In this document: piece by piece, positions 23,542 through 30,444 of the stretch
How the letters are laid out: each line of letters starts with the position of its first letter
Position numbering within the stretch: the first letter of the stretch is position 1
Assembly: GCA_002449145.1 (NCBI GenBank)
Contig: DKCG01000026.1
Coordinates: forward strand, 162,720-194,501
DNA from: Christensenella sp. UBA6880
GTDB lineage: Bacteria; Bacillota; Clostridia; Christensenellales; CAG-917
Direction of reading: 5' to 3'
DNA: 31,782 bases
Program-made: the position numbers and the translations under genes
Notes under the pieces: model-generated
Database searches by the model: none
What the model saw: only the letters and a program-made list of their open reading frames with translations
Told to the model about the DNA's origin: nothing

Positions 23542-23570
23542 ATATTATAGAAAAATTTGCGCAAAGTCAA
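23542..23570 (-). promoter_or_regulatory. promoter of the GH16 gene
   Basis: On the minus strand TTGACT (23565-23570), 17-base spacer, TAATAT (23542-23547); a TATAAT two bases nearer gives a 15-base spacer instead. Confidence 0.7.
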
Positions 23571-23601
23571 ATCGGAATACAAAATGACCGATAATTAATA
23601 A

Positions 23602-23632
23602 AAAAGAGCAATCCGCAAAGCATCGCTCTTTT
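23602..23632 (-). terminator. intrinsic terminator of the esterase gene
   Basis: AAAAGAGC/GCTCTTTT stem; on the minus strand it is followed by a U-run. It lies about 50 bases after the esterase stop codon. Confidence 0.75.
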
Positions 23633-23684
23633 ATGCCGCCGTTATGACGCAAAATTTGTGTTTGTACGGTTAGATAACCGATTT

Positions 23685-24593
23685 TTATTGGTTTTCAGTG
23701 AAAATGAGTTGCACGAAGTCGTAAAGTGCCGCGCGCCATACGCTTTGGTCGTGTCCGCCTTGATATTTTTTGCTTAGATGTTCGATTCCGTTTTGCGTGA
23801 GTTTTTGGTCGATTGCGGGGTAGAACAAACTCGTCATCGTGTCAACGTTGCCTATTGCAAGCATAACGACGTCGAAACTCTTGCCGTCCTCGTACTTAAA
23901 ATCGGGTACGGTGGTGTCGAAAGACACGGCTTTTTTGCCGAATCCCGACGGCGAGAATGCGCCGACGTAGTTGAAATAATCCTGATACGCAAAAGCGGTG
24001 AGCAACGTTTCGCGACCGCCCATAGAAAAGCCCGCAATGGCGGTGTTTTTTCTGTCGGTGAGGGTGAAATAATGCTCGTTGACGTAGGGCATAAGCGACG
24101 TAATTATGTCTTCGCCCGTCTTGTCGAACGCGGTGCAGTAGTCCTCGCTGAAAGTGGACGGCGCAATTTCGCCTTCCGTCACGATGCTGTTGACGGACAC
24201 GATTATCATTTCTTTTACGTTTTCCTCGACGACGAGATTTTGCACGACGTATTTTGCGTTGCACATTTCAAGCCAACTCTTGTGGGTGCAAGCCATACCG
24301 TGCAAAAGATAAAGCACGGGATATTTTTTGTTTTCGTCGTAGTTTGCGGGTAGGGTGACGTAGGCGTGTTTTAAGTCGTTCGTCACTTGCGAGTGATAAG
24401 TTATTTCGACGTCCTCGCCGTATTCGTAGCCGTCTTTTGCTTCGTAAAACTTCGGCGGTTCGGGTTCGGGCGTCGGCGTCGGGGTAGGCTCGGGCGTATC
24501 GTCGGGTTTTTCGTTGCACGCAAAAAGCGCGCAGCACGCCACGCATATCGTCAAAATAAGGATTATAGTTTTCAAAAATGCTTTTTTGTTCAT
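23685..24593 (-). CDS. CE1-like esterase lipoprotein
   Basis: A 302-residue alpha/beta-hydrolase of the feruloyl/acetyl-xylan esterase type (carbohydrate esterase family 1, esterase D fold). The N-terminal signal peptide ends in the lipobox LFAC (C26), followed by a Pro/Thr/Glu-rich linker (about 31-47) that lifts the enzyme off the membrane. The fold shows YPVLYLLHGM (oxyanion region), the nucleophile S190 in AGFSMGG, a likely acid D251 in IGNVDTM and the catalytic H281 in GGHDQSVW. Such enzymes remove ester groups from polysaccharides; here the GH16 enzyme next door would be the backbone hydrolase. The ribosome site (GCGGAAAT) is weak and lies beside a small leader hairpin. Confidence 0.88.
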   Translation of the reverse strand: MNKKAFLKTIILILTICVACCALFACNEKPDDTPEPTPTPTPEPEPPKFYEAKDGYEYGEDVEITYHSQVTNDLKHAYVTLPANYDENKKYPVLYLLHGMACTHKSWLEMCNAKYVVQNLVVEENVKEMIIVSVNSIVTEGEIAPSTFSEDYCTAFDKTGEDIITSLMPYVNEHYFTLTDRKNTAIAGFSMGGRETLLTAFAYQDYFNYVGAFSPSGFGKKAVSFDTTVPDFKYEDGKSFDVVMLAIGNVDTMTSLFYPAIDQKLTQNGIEHLSKKYQGGHDQSVWRAALYDFVQLIFTENQ

Positions 24594-24622
24594 ATTTCCG
24601 CAAAGCGATTCGCTTCAACAAA

Positions 24623-24651
24623 AATGTAGCACACATTGTCCGAGTTCGCAA
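24623..24651 (-). promoter_or_regulatory. promoter of the esterase gene
   Basis: On the minus strand TTGCGA (24646-24651), 17-base spacer, TACATT (24623-24628). A moderate match. Confidence 0.55.
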
Positions 24652-24763
24652 GTTTTTGTTTTTTATTGATAATATTAAAATATCTGTTAATATATTTTTT
24701 ATTTAAGATTCGTGTAAACGAATGTTGCTTTTTTCTATGGAAAGTCGATTTTTTTGCGAACAA

Positions 24764-24787
24764 AAAGGAATGCTTTCACATTCCTTT
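24764..24787 (-). terminator. intrinsic terminator of the lysine transporter operon
   Basis: Perfect 9-bp stem (AAAGGAATG and complement), 6-base loop; on the minus strand it ends in UUUUU. It lies about 50 bases after the ATPase stop. Confidence 0.85.
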
Positions 24788-24839
24788 TATGCGTTTAGAT
24801 ATCCGATTTTTCTTTATTTTGGGCGATTGTATCCTATGT

Positions 24840-25748
24840 TTAACCGTTTTGTTTTTCGGCAAGCATACGAGAGAGGAATGCTCTCGTGCGTTCTTCTTTT
24901 GGCGCGGTGAAGATTTGTTCGGGCGCACCTTCTTCCACGATAACGCCGCCGTCCATAAACACGACTTTGTTTGCAACGTCGCGCGCAAACGCCATTTCGT
25001 GCGTGACAACAATCATAGTAAGTCCCGTTTTTGCAAGTTCTTTCATAACTTCCAGCACTTCGCCCACCATTTCGGGGTCGAGGGCGGAAGTAGGTTCGTC
25101 AAAGAGTATGACTTCGGGCGACATAGCAAGCGCGCGAGCGATTGCCACGCGTTGTTTTTGTCCGCCCGACAGTTGGCGAGGCTTTGCGTTGACGTACGCG
25201 CTCATTCCGACGAGTTCGAGATATTTCATTGCGACGTCGTTTGCTTCGGCTTTTTTCATTTTCAGCACTTTGCGCGGACCTATCGTGCAGTTTGCAAGCA
25301 CGCTCATATTGTTGAAAAGATTGAAGGATTGAAACACCATCGTCACTTTTTCGCGGTATTTGGGCGCGCTTTTGGTTTTCGTCACGTCTTCGCCGTGAAA
25401 ATATATTTCGCCCGCGGTCGGCGTTTCAAAGAGGTTTATGCAACGAAGCAGGGTGGATTTTCCGCTTCCCGACGAGCCGATTATGCAAGTCACGTCACCT
25501 TTGTCAACGTCGAAGTCGATGTCTTTCAGCACTTCGTGCGTGCCGAACGTCTTGCCGAGATGTTGCACTTCTATGACGGGTGCGGCGGTGCTTTCGCTTG
25601 TATTCTCGGTCGCGCTTTTGGTCGTATCGCCGCTTGCGTTGCCGTCGATATTTTCGGTATCTAACTGGGTGTTTTGCACGTCGCTTGCGACGACGGCGTT
25701 TTGCTCGTTATTCGTTTCGATTCGCGTATCGTTTATATTTTCGCTCAT
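24840..25748 (-). CDS. polar amino acid ABC transporter ATPase, predicted lysine uptake
   Basis: A 302-residue ATPase of the GlnQ/HisP type. Residues 58-300 carry the full domain: Walker A GSSGSGKST (91-99), the Q-loop in MVFQSFNLFNNMSV, the signature LSGGQKQR, Walker B VILFDEPTSALDP and the switch histidine in VVTHEMAFARDV. Before it lies an extra 57-residue stretch rich in Ser, Thr, Asn, Asp and Glu with almost no hydrophobic pattern, probably disordered; the family normally starts at VIEVQHLGKTFG. The ATG at 25748 overlaps the stop of the upstream permease fusion by four bases (ATGA), so the pair is translationally coupled and the extension is likely translated. Lysine specificity is inferred from the riboswitch upstream. 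Confidence 0.94.
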   Translation of the reverse strand: MSENINDTRIETNNEQNAVVASDVQNTQLDTENIDGNASGDTTKSATENTSESTAAPVIEVQHLGKTFGTHEVLKDIDFDVDKGDVTCIIGSSGSGKSTLLRCINLFETPTAGEIYFHGEDVTKTKSAPKYREKVTMVFQSFNLFNNMSVLANCTIGPRKVLKMKKAEANDVAMKYLELVGMSAYVNAKPRQLSGGQKQRVAIARALAMSPEVILFDEPTSALDPEMVGEVLEVMKELAKTGLTMIVVTHEMAFARDVANKVVFMDGGVIVEEGAPEQIFTAPKEERTRAFLSRMLAEKQNG

Positions 25749-27385
25749 TGTTCGTTGCCCCCTAATGCTTTTTTCTCGCGCAACATAGATTCTGCGTCCA
25801 TATTTTGCGAACCCATAATCTGATAATCCTTTTTGCCGTCCATTTTCTTTTCGACGAGGCGCAAAATTCTGGTTATGGTGAAGGTGAGTATGAAGTATAT
25901 CGCCGCAACCACGAGATAGGTTTCAAATATCGCGTAGGTGTTGAGTGCGATTGATTTTCCGTAGAAGAACAGTTCGGTGAAGCCTATGACGTTCAGCACC
26001 GACGTGTCCTTGATGTTGATGACAAATTCGTTTGCGACGCTCGGCATAATGTTGCGAAGCACTTGCGGCAAAACGACGTTCCACATCGTCTGCGAGTGCG
26101 TCATACCTATCGCTTGCGCGCCCTCGAATTGTCCTTTATCGATTGATATAATGCCGCCTCTGACGATTTCCGCCATATACGCGCCCGTGTTTATGGAAAC
26201 GATGATAAGGCCCGCGACGGTGACGTTCATAGTGTTGCCGTCGTTGATGAGCGCAGAGCCCCAGAAAATAACCATTGCTTGCACCATCATAGGCGTGCCG
26301 CGGAACACTTCGATGTACGCCGACAAAATCACGTCGCCGATTTTTTTGAGCACGGCAAGCACTTTGTTTTTAGGCGCGTCGAGAGTGCGATACATACCTA
26401 TCAAAAGACCTATAAACAAGCCTGCGACCGTTCCGACGATTGCAACCAAAATGGTGTAGCCAACGCCTTTTAATATGGATAGATAGTAGGTTTTGATAAT
26501 ATTTCCGATTCTCGAAAAGAAAGTGGATTTAACGGTCGTGTTGTCGGTCGAGTAAGTGACGGCGTCTTGCATAATTGCGAGTCGTTCCTCTTGCGATATG
26601 CCTGCAAGAATGTTGTTTATGGCGTCCTTATACTCGAATCCGTATTTCATACCGATTGCGATTTGCGTATCTTCCGCGCTTGCGGTGAATCCCGTGTCGT
26701 TGTTGGTGAGGTGAACGAAGGTCAAAGCCTCGTTTGCCGCACAGTCCGCAATCGCGCCGGGTTCTTCGGCGACGTATCCGTCAATGGTTTTTGCGTTGAG
26801 CGCAATCGTCATTTCGGGGAAGGTCGCCATAGACGTTCCGACGGTTATGCCGTGTTGCTCGCCTTGCTCTTGCAACGCTTTTTCGTGGAAAGTGCCTTGC
26901 TGCGCAACAATTTTCGCGCCCGAAAAATCGTCGAGATTGCTCGCTTGCGCGTATGCGCCGTCCTTTCTTACTACTATGACGAGGTTGCTTTCGTAGTAGG
27001 CGTTTGAAAAGTCAATGGATTCGCGCCTTTGGGCGGTGGGGCTCATGCCTGCGATAATCAAATCGAGCGTGCCTGCCGAAACGCCGGGGACGAGCGAGTC
27101 CCACTCGGTTTTGACTATGACGAGTTCTTTGCCCAGAGCGTCTGCGATTCGCTTTGCTATAATCACGTCGTAGCCGTTTGCGTAGCCGTCCGCATTGCTT
27201 ATCTTTATGCCGCCGTTTGCGTCGGTTTGTTGGGTGAAATTGAAGGGAATATATCCGCATTCAAGCCCGACGACGAGTTTTTCTTTGTTCTCGTCTTGTT
27301 TGTTGCACGCACTCAGCATAACCACCGAGACTGCCAAAACAGCCAAAATCAGCACCGAAACGATGATTTTGAAAGTTTTTTTCAT
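25745..27385 (-). CDS. fused amino acid-binding lipoprotein and ABC permease, predicted lysine uptake
   Basis: A 546-residue fusion. Residues 1-27 are a lipoprotein signal with lipobox LSAC (C27). Residues about 35-270 form a type 3 solute-binding domain (VVGLECGYIPFNF, YDVIIAKRIADALGKEL, DLIIAGMSPTAQRRESIDFS). After a linker comes a HisM/GlnP-type permease domain of about five helices (GVGYTILVAIVGTVAGLFIG, EVFRGTPMMVQAMVIFWG and the ATPase-contacting QFEGAQAIGMTHSQTMWNVVLPQ). Binding-protein-permease fusions are known in Gram-positive glutamine transporters such as GlnPQ. The start at 27385 has an AGGAGA site; the in-frame extension upstream would run through the riboswitch terminator. Expression is controlled by the lysine riboswitch at 27488-27655, so lysine is the predicted substrate. 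Confidence 0.94.
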   Translation of the reverse strand: MKKTFKIIVSVLILAVLAVSVVMLSACNKQDENKEKLVVGLECGYIPFNFTQQTDANGGIKISNADGYANGYDVIIAKRIADALGKELVIVKTEWDSLVPGVSAGTLDLIIAGMSPTAQRRESIDFSNAYYESNLVIVVRKDGAYAQASNLDDFSGAKIVAQQGTFHEKALQEQGEQHGITVGTSMATFPEMTIALNAKTIDGYVAEEPGAIADCAANEALTFVHLTNNDTGFTASAEDTQIAIGMKYGFEYKDAINNILAGISQEERLAIMQDAVTYSTDNTTVKSTFFSRIGNIIKTYYLSILKGVGYTILVAIVGTVAGLFIGLLIGMYRTLDAPKNKVLAVLKKIGDVILSAYIEVFRGTPMMVQAMVIFWGSALINDGNTMNVTVAGLIIVSINTGAYMAEIVRGGIISIDKGQFEGAQAIGMTHSQTMWNVVLPQVLRNIMPSVANEFVINIKDTSVLNVIGFTELFFYGKSIALNTYAIFETYLVVAAIYFILTFTITRILRLVEKKMDGKKDYQIMGSQNMDAESMLREKKALGGNEQ

Positions 27386-27447
27386 AGTTGTTTCTCCTGC
27401 GAAAAGTATTTTACAAATCGACGGGCAATCGCATCGGGGATAAAAAA

Positions 27448-27474
27448 ATCCGCAATGCCAACAACATTGCGGAT
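27448..27474 (-). terminator. riboswitch-controlled intrinsic terminator
   Basis: Perfect 10-bp stem (ATCCGCAATG/CATTGCGGAT) with a 7-base loop and seven U on the minus strand, between the lysine aptamer and the transporter start. Confidence 0.92.
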
Positions 27475-27487
27475 ACGAAATATCGCT

Positions 27488-27655
27488 CAACGTTGATAGC
27501 GCTCCACCTTGCGGTGACAGTACAACGCATATTCTGCGTTGTCCCAAGAGCGACCGTTCCAGACCGAACGTACCGTTCTTTCGGCGGATTTTCCTTTCCC
27601 ACCGCGGCGAAGTCTGCGCCGTCGGCTTGTCATAAAATCCGCACCTCTATCGAGA
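27488..27655 (-). promoter_or_regulatory. lysine riboswitch (L box)
   Basis: On the minus strand the conserved L-box words appear in order: GATAGAGGTGCGG, GGGAAAGG, CCGCCGAAA, a GTTCGG-type arm, CTGTCACC and GGTGGAGCGCTATC. GATAG and CTATC at the two ends form P1. The downstream terminator implies that bound lysine stops transcription of the transporter. The aptamer's UGCGGAU (27637-27643) is complementary to AUCCGCA in the terminator's first arm and could serve as the antiterminator. Confidence 0.92.
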
Positions 27656-27665
27656 TGATGTACAA

Positions 27666-27694
27666 AGTTTAGCACGTCGCTTGCGTAAAGTCCA
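27666..27694 (-). promoter_or_regulatory. promoter of the lysine riboswitch operon
   Basis: On the minus strand TGGACT (27689-27694), 17-base spacer, TAAACT (27666-27671), placing the start at about 27659, just ahead of the aptamer. From 27700 to 27877 I see nothing further. Confidence 0.65.
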
Positions 27695-27877
27695 GCGATT
27701 TGAGTCAATAATTTTGTTCAATATTATGTTGCCGCGATATGCTTTTGTTTGATTGTTGAAACGGTGAAGAAAAGCAAGTGAACAAGAAGAAATAGAAATT
27801 GATAAGAAATTTTCGTGAATAATATACGTTAATTACTTTTCAAAATTAAAATAAACCGATAAAAAAGAGAAAATCGC

Positions 27878-27906
27878 TTGTATATATCTCAAAAATGATG
27901 TAATAT
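27878..27906 (+). promoter_or_regulatory. promoter of tRNA-Ala
   Basis: TTGTAT (27878-27883), 17-base spacer, TAATAT (27901-27906), about 25 bases before the mature tRNA. Confidence 0.65.
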
Positions 27907-27931
27907 GATTGAGCAAACAAGAAAGACCTAT

Positions 27932-28007
<76 letters not shown>

Positions 28008-28014
28008 ATAGGTA

Positions 28015-28053
28015 CCCATCCGCACCGGTAACGTTTTGACCGATTCGGATGGG
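28015..28053. terminator. terminator shared by tRNA-Ala and the exchanger gene
   Basis: CCCATCCG/CGGATGGG outer stem with a smaller inner pairing and a seven-T run on the plus side. It separates the tRNA from the convergent exchanger gene; on the minus side the U-run is lacking, so it acts mainly on the tRNA. Confidence 0.8.
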
Positions 28054-28090
28054 ACTTTTTTTATTTTCTTTATACTAATGCTGTTTTGAA

Positions 28091-29212
28091 TTAGAAAATT
28101 GCAATCGTGCCGACGGTGTTGAGGACGAGAAGTACGATGTAGGTGACGTAACCAGCAAGCAAAATCGCGCCTTGCCAACGTTTGAATTTGCCCATAATCA
28201 ATGCGGGGATAAGCGCAAAGCCTGCGACCGCGAGGCAGAACGGGAAGTCGATTGTGAGCGATTGTGCGTCGACGGGAAGGGGATTGCCTGTTTTGCCGAG
28301 AGTTATGAACGTGCAAAGGGGTAGAATGAGCGACAAGTCGATGATGTTCGCGCCGATGACGTTGCCGACGGACAAGTCGGATTTCTTCTTGACGATTGCG
28401 GTGATTGCAGTGACGAGTTCGGGAAGTGAAGTTCCGACTGCCAAAATCGTAACGCCGATTATGCCTTCGGGGACGTTGAGCGCGCGAGCAAATTCCGCGC
28501 CGTTGTCGCACATAAGTTGCGCGCCCACGAATATGGTTGCCGCGCCGAGTATAAAGACGAAAACATTTTTTACGATGTCCTTTTTCTCGATGACCATACC
28601 CGTCTTTTTAAGCACGATTTTTTGGCTTTCTTTCTTTTGGAAGTAGTCAAAAAGTATGCCTTCGCCTTTGGCTTGGTTTTCCTCTATGCTTTCAAAGCCT
28701 TTCTCGTTTATGAGCGAATCGGCGTGTTTTTTTGCGCTGATGATGTTTTCTATGAGGAAAAGCACGAACATAGCAAGGATAATGATTGCGTTCCACCAGT
28801 TGAACGTGCCGTTTGAACTGAGACCCCAGAGCAGAGCGATGATCGCGATGAGGATTGCAACTTTGATGACGTAGTCTTTGCGTTTGAAAAGCGGTGCGGT
28901 GAACACGAGCGAGATTGCCATAATGAGCGCGATATTGCAGTTGACCGAGCCTACGGCGTTTCCGATTGCCATAGCCGCCTGACCTTGCGCTGCGGATATG
29001 CTAGATACCAAAATTTCCGGGATTGTGGTTGCCACGCTGACTATTGTCGCGCCGATTATGAAAGTGGGGATTCCCGACACTTCCGCAATCCAACTTGCCG
29101 CGTCAACGAACCAGTCGCCGCCTTTGACGACGAAAAGAATGCCCAACGCAAGCAAGACGATATATCCTGCCATACTGTGGGCTTCCATCATAGAAAGAGT
29201 TGAAACAATCAT
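28091..29212 (-). CDS. calcium/sodium antiporter (CaCA family, YrbG-like)
   Basis: A 373-residue membrane protein with ten or eleven hydrophobic helices and the two inverted alpha-repeats of the Ca2+/cation antiporter superfamily: GATIVSVATTIPEILVSS with GNAVGSVNCNIALI, and GVTILAVGTSLPELVTAI with GNVIGANIIDLSLI. The Glu in each (T/S)xPE motif binds the ion. The two halves are joined by a charged cytoplasmic loop of about 60 residues (SAKKHADSLINEKGFESIEENQAKG). It should exchange Na+ for Ca2+ or a similar cation across the membrane. The start has an AAGGATGTG site; ATGs eight and 14 codons later lie before the first helix and cannot be excluded. Confidence 0.93.
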   Translation of the reverse strand: MIVSTLSMMEAHSMAGYIVLLALGILFVVKGGDWFVDAASWIAEVSGIPTFIIGATIVSVATTIPEILVSSISAAQGQAAMAIGNAVGSVNCNIALIMAISLVFTAPLFKRKDYVIKVAILIAIIALLWGLSSNGTFNWWNAIIILAMFVLFLIENIISAKKHADSLINEKGFESIEENQAKGEGILFDYFQKKESQKIVLKKTGMVIEKKDIVKNVFVFILGAATIFVGAQLMCDNGAEFARALNVPEGIIGVTILAVGTSLPELVTAITAIVKKKSDLSVGNVIGANIIDLSLILPLCTFITLGKTGNPLPVDAQSLTIDFPFCLAVAGFALIPALIMGKFKRWQGAILLAGYVTYIVLLVLNTVGTIAIF

Positions 29213-29250
29213 AATTTCACATCCTTACGCGCGATTTGCGCACCGCTACA

Positions 29251-29279
29251 CAATAACACTTTTTGACGTAAAAGTCAAT
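29251..29279 (-). promoter_or_regulatory. promoter of the Ca/Na antiporter gene
   Basis: On the minus strand TTGACT (29274-29279), 17-base spacer, TATTGT (29251-29256). Confidence 0.7.
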
Positions 29280-29410
29280 ATCGGTACAATAAAAGCGAGC
29301 ATAACCGCAAATTATGAAAATAAAAGTCGCACGATTATTTGCATATAGCCGCAAAATGCGTGCGAAACTGCCTTAAAGCGTGTGAAACGGTGTATAAATT
29401 TCTGTAAATA

Positions 29411-29454
29411 TTGCCGTAAAACGGCATAAGAAAACCGCTCGTAAAGAGCGGTTT
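29411..29454 (-). terminator. terminator region after mscL
   Basis: AAACCGCTC/GAGCGGTTT (29432-29454, 5-base loop) followed on the minus strand by UUUUCUU. A second small hairpin (TGCCGT/ACGGCA) lies just beyond at 29411-29425. Confidence 0.75.
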
Positions 29455-29483
29455 CGTTTGAACGTTTTTTGAGGGTACAAGGA

Positions 29484-30155
29484 TTATTCCTTGTCTGCCT
29501 TTTCGTCGAGAAGCGCGGTTGCTTTTTCAACTTGTTGCGCTTTGAGAAGGTCGCGGATTTCGCGAAGCAAATCTTCGCTGGTTTCGGGTTTTGCCGCTTC
29601 CGCCGCCGCAGCCGCTTCTGCGTCCGCTTTTGCTTGCGCTTCGTCGCGAGCCGCTTTGATTGCTCTGAGTTCTTTTTTGGTTGCGACTTTGCCTTTGATG
29701 GTTGCTTTTTCTTCTGGGGTGAGGGATTCGAGGAATTTCGTATCGCGTTTAAGTCCCGTAAATCCGCCGCGAACCATATTGATAAGTTTGACCATTGCGA
29801 ACAACACTAGGGCGGTGATGAGGAAGTTGATTATCGCCATAATGAACGCGCCCCAGTCTATGTATACGGACTTGGACAAATCCGCAACGAATTCTACGCC
29901 TTGTTTTGCACATTCCGCCGCCGTAAGACCGTCTGCGTTCTTTGCGACGAGCATAGTGATAAGACCTTGCAAATTGCCCATCGGGATTGCGTTGATGAGA
30001 GGCTTGAAGATGTTGTTGACAAGAGCGGTTACGATTGCGGTGAATGCTGCACCTATAATCATACCAACTGCAAGATCGACAACGTTGCCTTTTGTTATGA
30101 ATGCTTTGAACTCTTTAAGAAGTTTGAATTCCGGCTTCTTGAACTGCTTTTTCAT
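29484..30155 (-). CDS. mscL: large-conductance mechanosensitive channel MscL with long C-terminal extension
   Basis: A 223-residue MscL. The first helix and pore segment are KEFKAFITKGNVVDLAVGMIIGAAF, the family signature, followed by the extracellular loop and the second helix (WGAFIMAIINFLITALVLFAMVKLINM). The channel is a homopentamer that opens under membrane tension to release solutes on osmotic downshock. The usual length is 130-150. Here the extracellular loop is somewhat long, and an added cytoplasmic part (about 138-200) is charged then Ala-rich (KADAEAAAAAEAAKPET), probably a coiled coil, before the usual terminal helix motif EDLLREIRDLL. A GGAGAG site precedes the start. It is a single-gene unit. 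Confidence 0.95.
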   Translation of the reverse strand: MKKQFKKPEFKLLKEFKAFITKGNVVDLAVGMIIGAAFTAIVTALVNNIFKPLINAIPMGNLQGLITMLVAKNADGLTAAECAKQGVEFVADLSKSVYIDWGAFIMAIINFLITALVLFAMVKLINMVRGGFTGLKRDTKFLESLTPEEKATIKGKVATKKELRAIKAARDEAQAKADAEAAAAAEAAKPETSEDLLREIRDLLKAQQVEKATALLDEKADKE

Positions 30156-30188
30156 AAAAGTTATCTCTCCTTCGTTGATGTAGTAAAC

Positions 30189-30217
30189 AATATAATACTT
30201 TTCGTATTTTAAGTCAA
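30189..30217 (-). promoter_or_regulatory. promoter of mscL
   Basis: On the minus strand TTGACT (30212-30217), 17-base spacer, TATATT (30189-30194). Confidence 0.75.
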
Positions 30218-30273
30218 GAAAATGGGCAATTTGACAAAATTTGAGGTATTTTTCGGCTATTTTCGCAAAATAA

Positions 30274-30302
30274 TTGACTTAAATCATCCTCTCGCATACA
30301 AT
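30274..30302 (+). promoter_or_regulatory. promoter of the TPP riboswitch and thiT
   Basis: TTGACT (30274-30279), 17-base spacer, TACAAT (30297-30302). The start is expected near 30309, at the very edge of the aptamer. Confidence 0.8.
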
Positions 30303-30306
30303 AAAA

Positions 30307-30376
30307 CTCGCTAGGGGTGCTGTAAAGCTGAGATGATACCCTCAAACTTGTGAGATAATCCTCGCGTAAGGAAGCA
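30307..30376 (+). promoter_or_regulatory. TPP riboswitch (THI box)
   Basis: The conserved words appear in order: CTAGGGGTGC, GCTGAGATGATACCC, a short variable arm with CAAACTTGTGAGATAAT in the place of the usual GAACCTGATCTGGATAAT, and GCGTAAGGAAGC. P1 is only a few base pairs (GCT with AGC). No terminator follows, but a hairpin over the ribosome site is present downstream, which implies translational control by thiamine pyrophosphate. Confidence 0.9.
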
Positions 30377-30412
30377 ACAAAACGTAAGTTTCGGATATTG
30401 CATTTTCTTTTC

Positions 30413-30439
30413 AAGTTCCCCCGAGTAGAAGGAGGACTT
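30413..30439 (+). promoter_or_regulatory. ribosome-site-sequestering hairpin of thiT
   Basis: AAGTTCCCC (30413-30421) can pair with GGAGGACTT (30431-30439), eight of nine positions including one G-U, hiding the GGAGG ahead of the ATG at 30445. Confidence 0.65.
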
Positions 30440-30444
30440 TTTTT

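Noticed and set aside
24636..25664. 342-codon plus-strand open frame over the lysine transporter ATPase
   Set aside because: Phe/His/Cys-rich shadow of a well-supported ATPase; no ribosome site.
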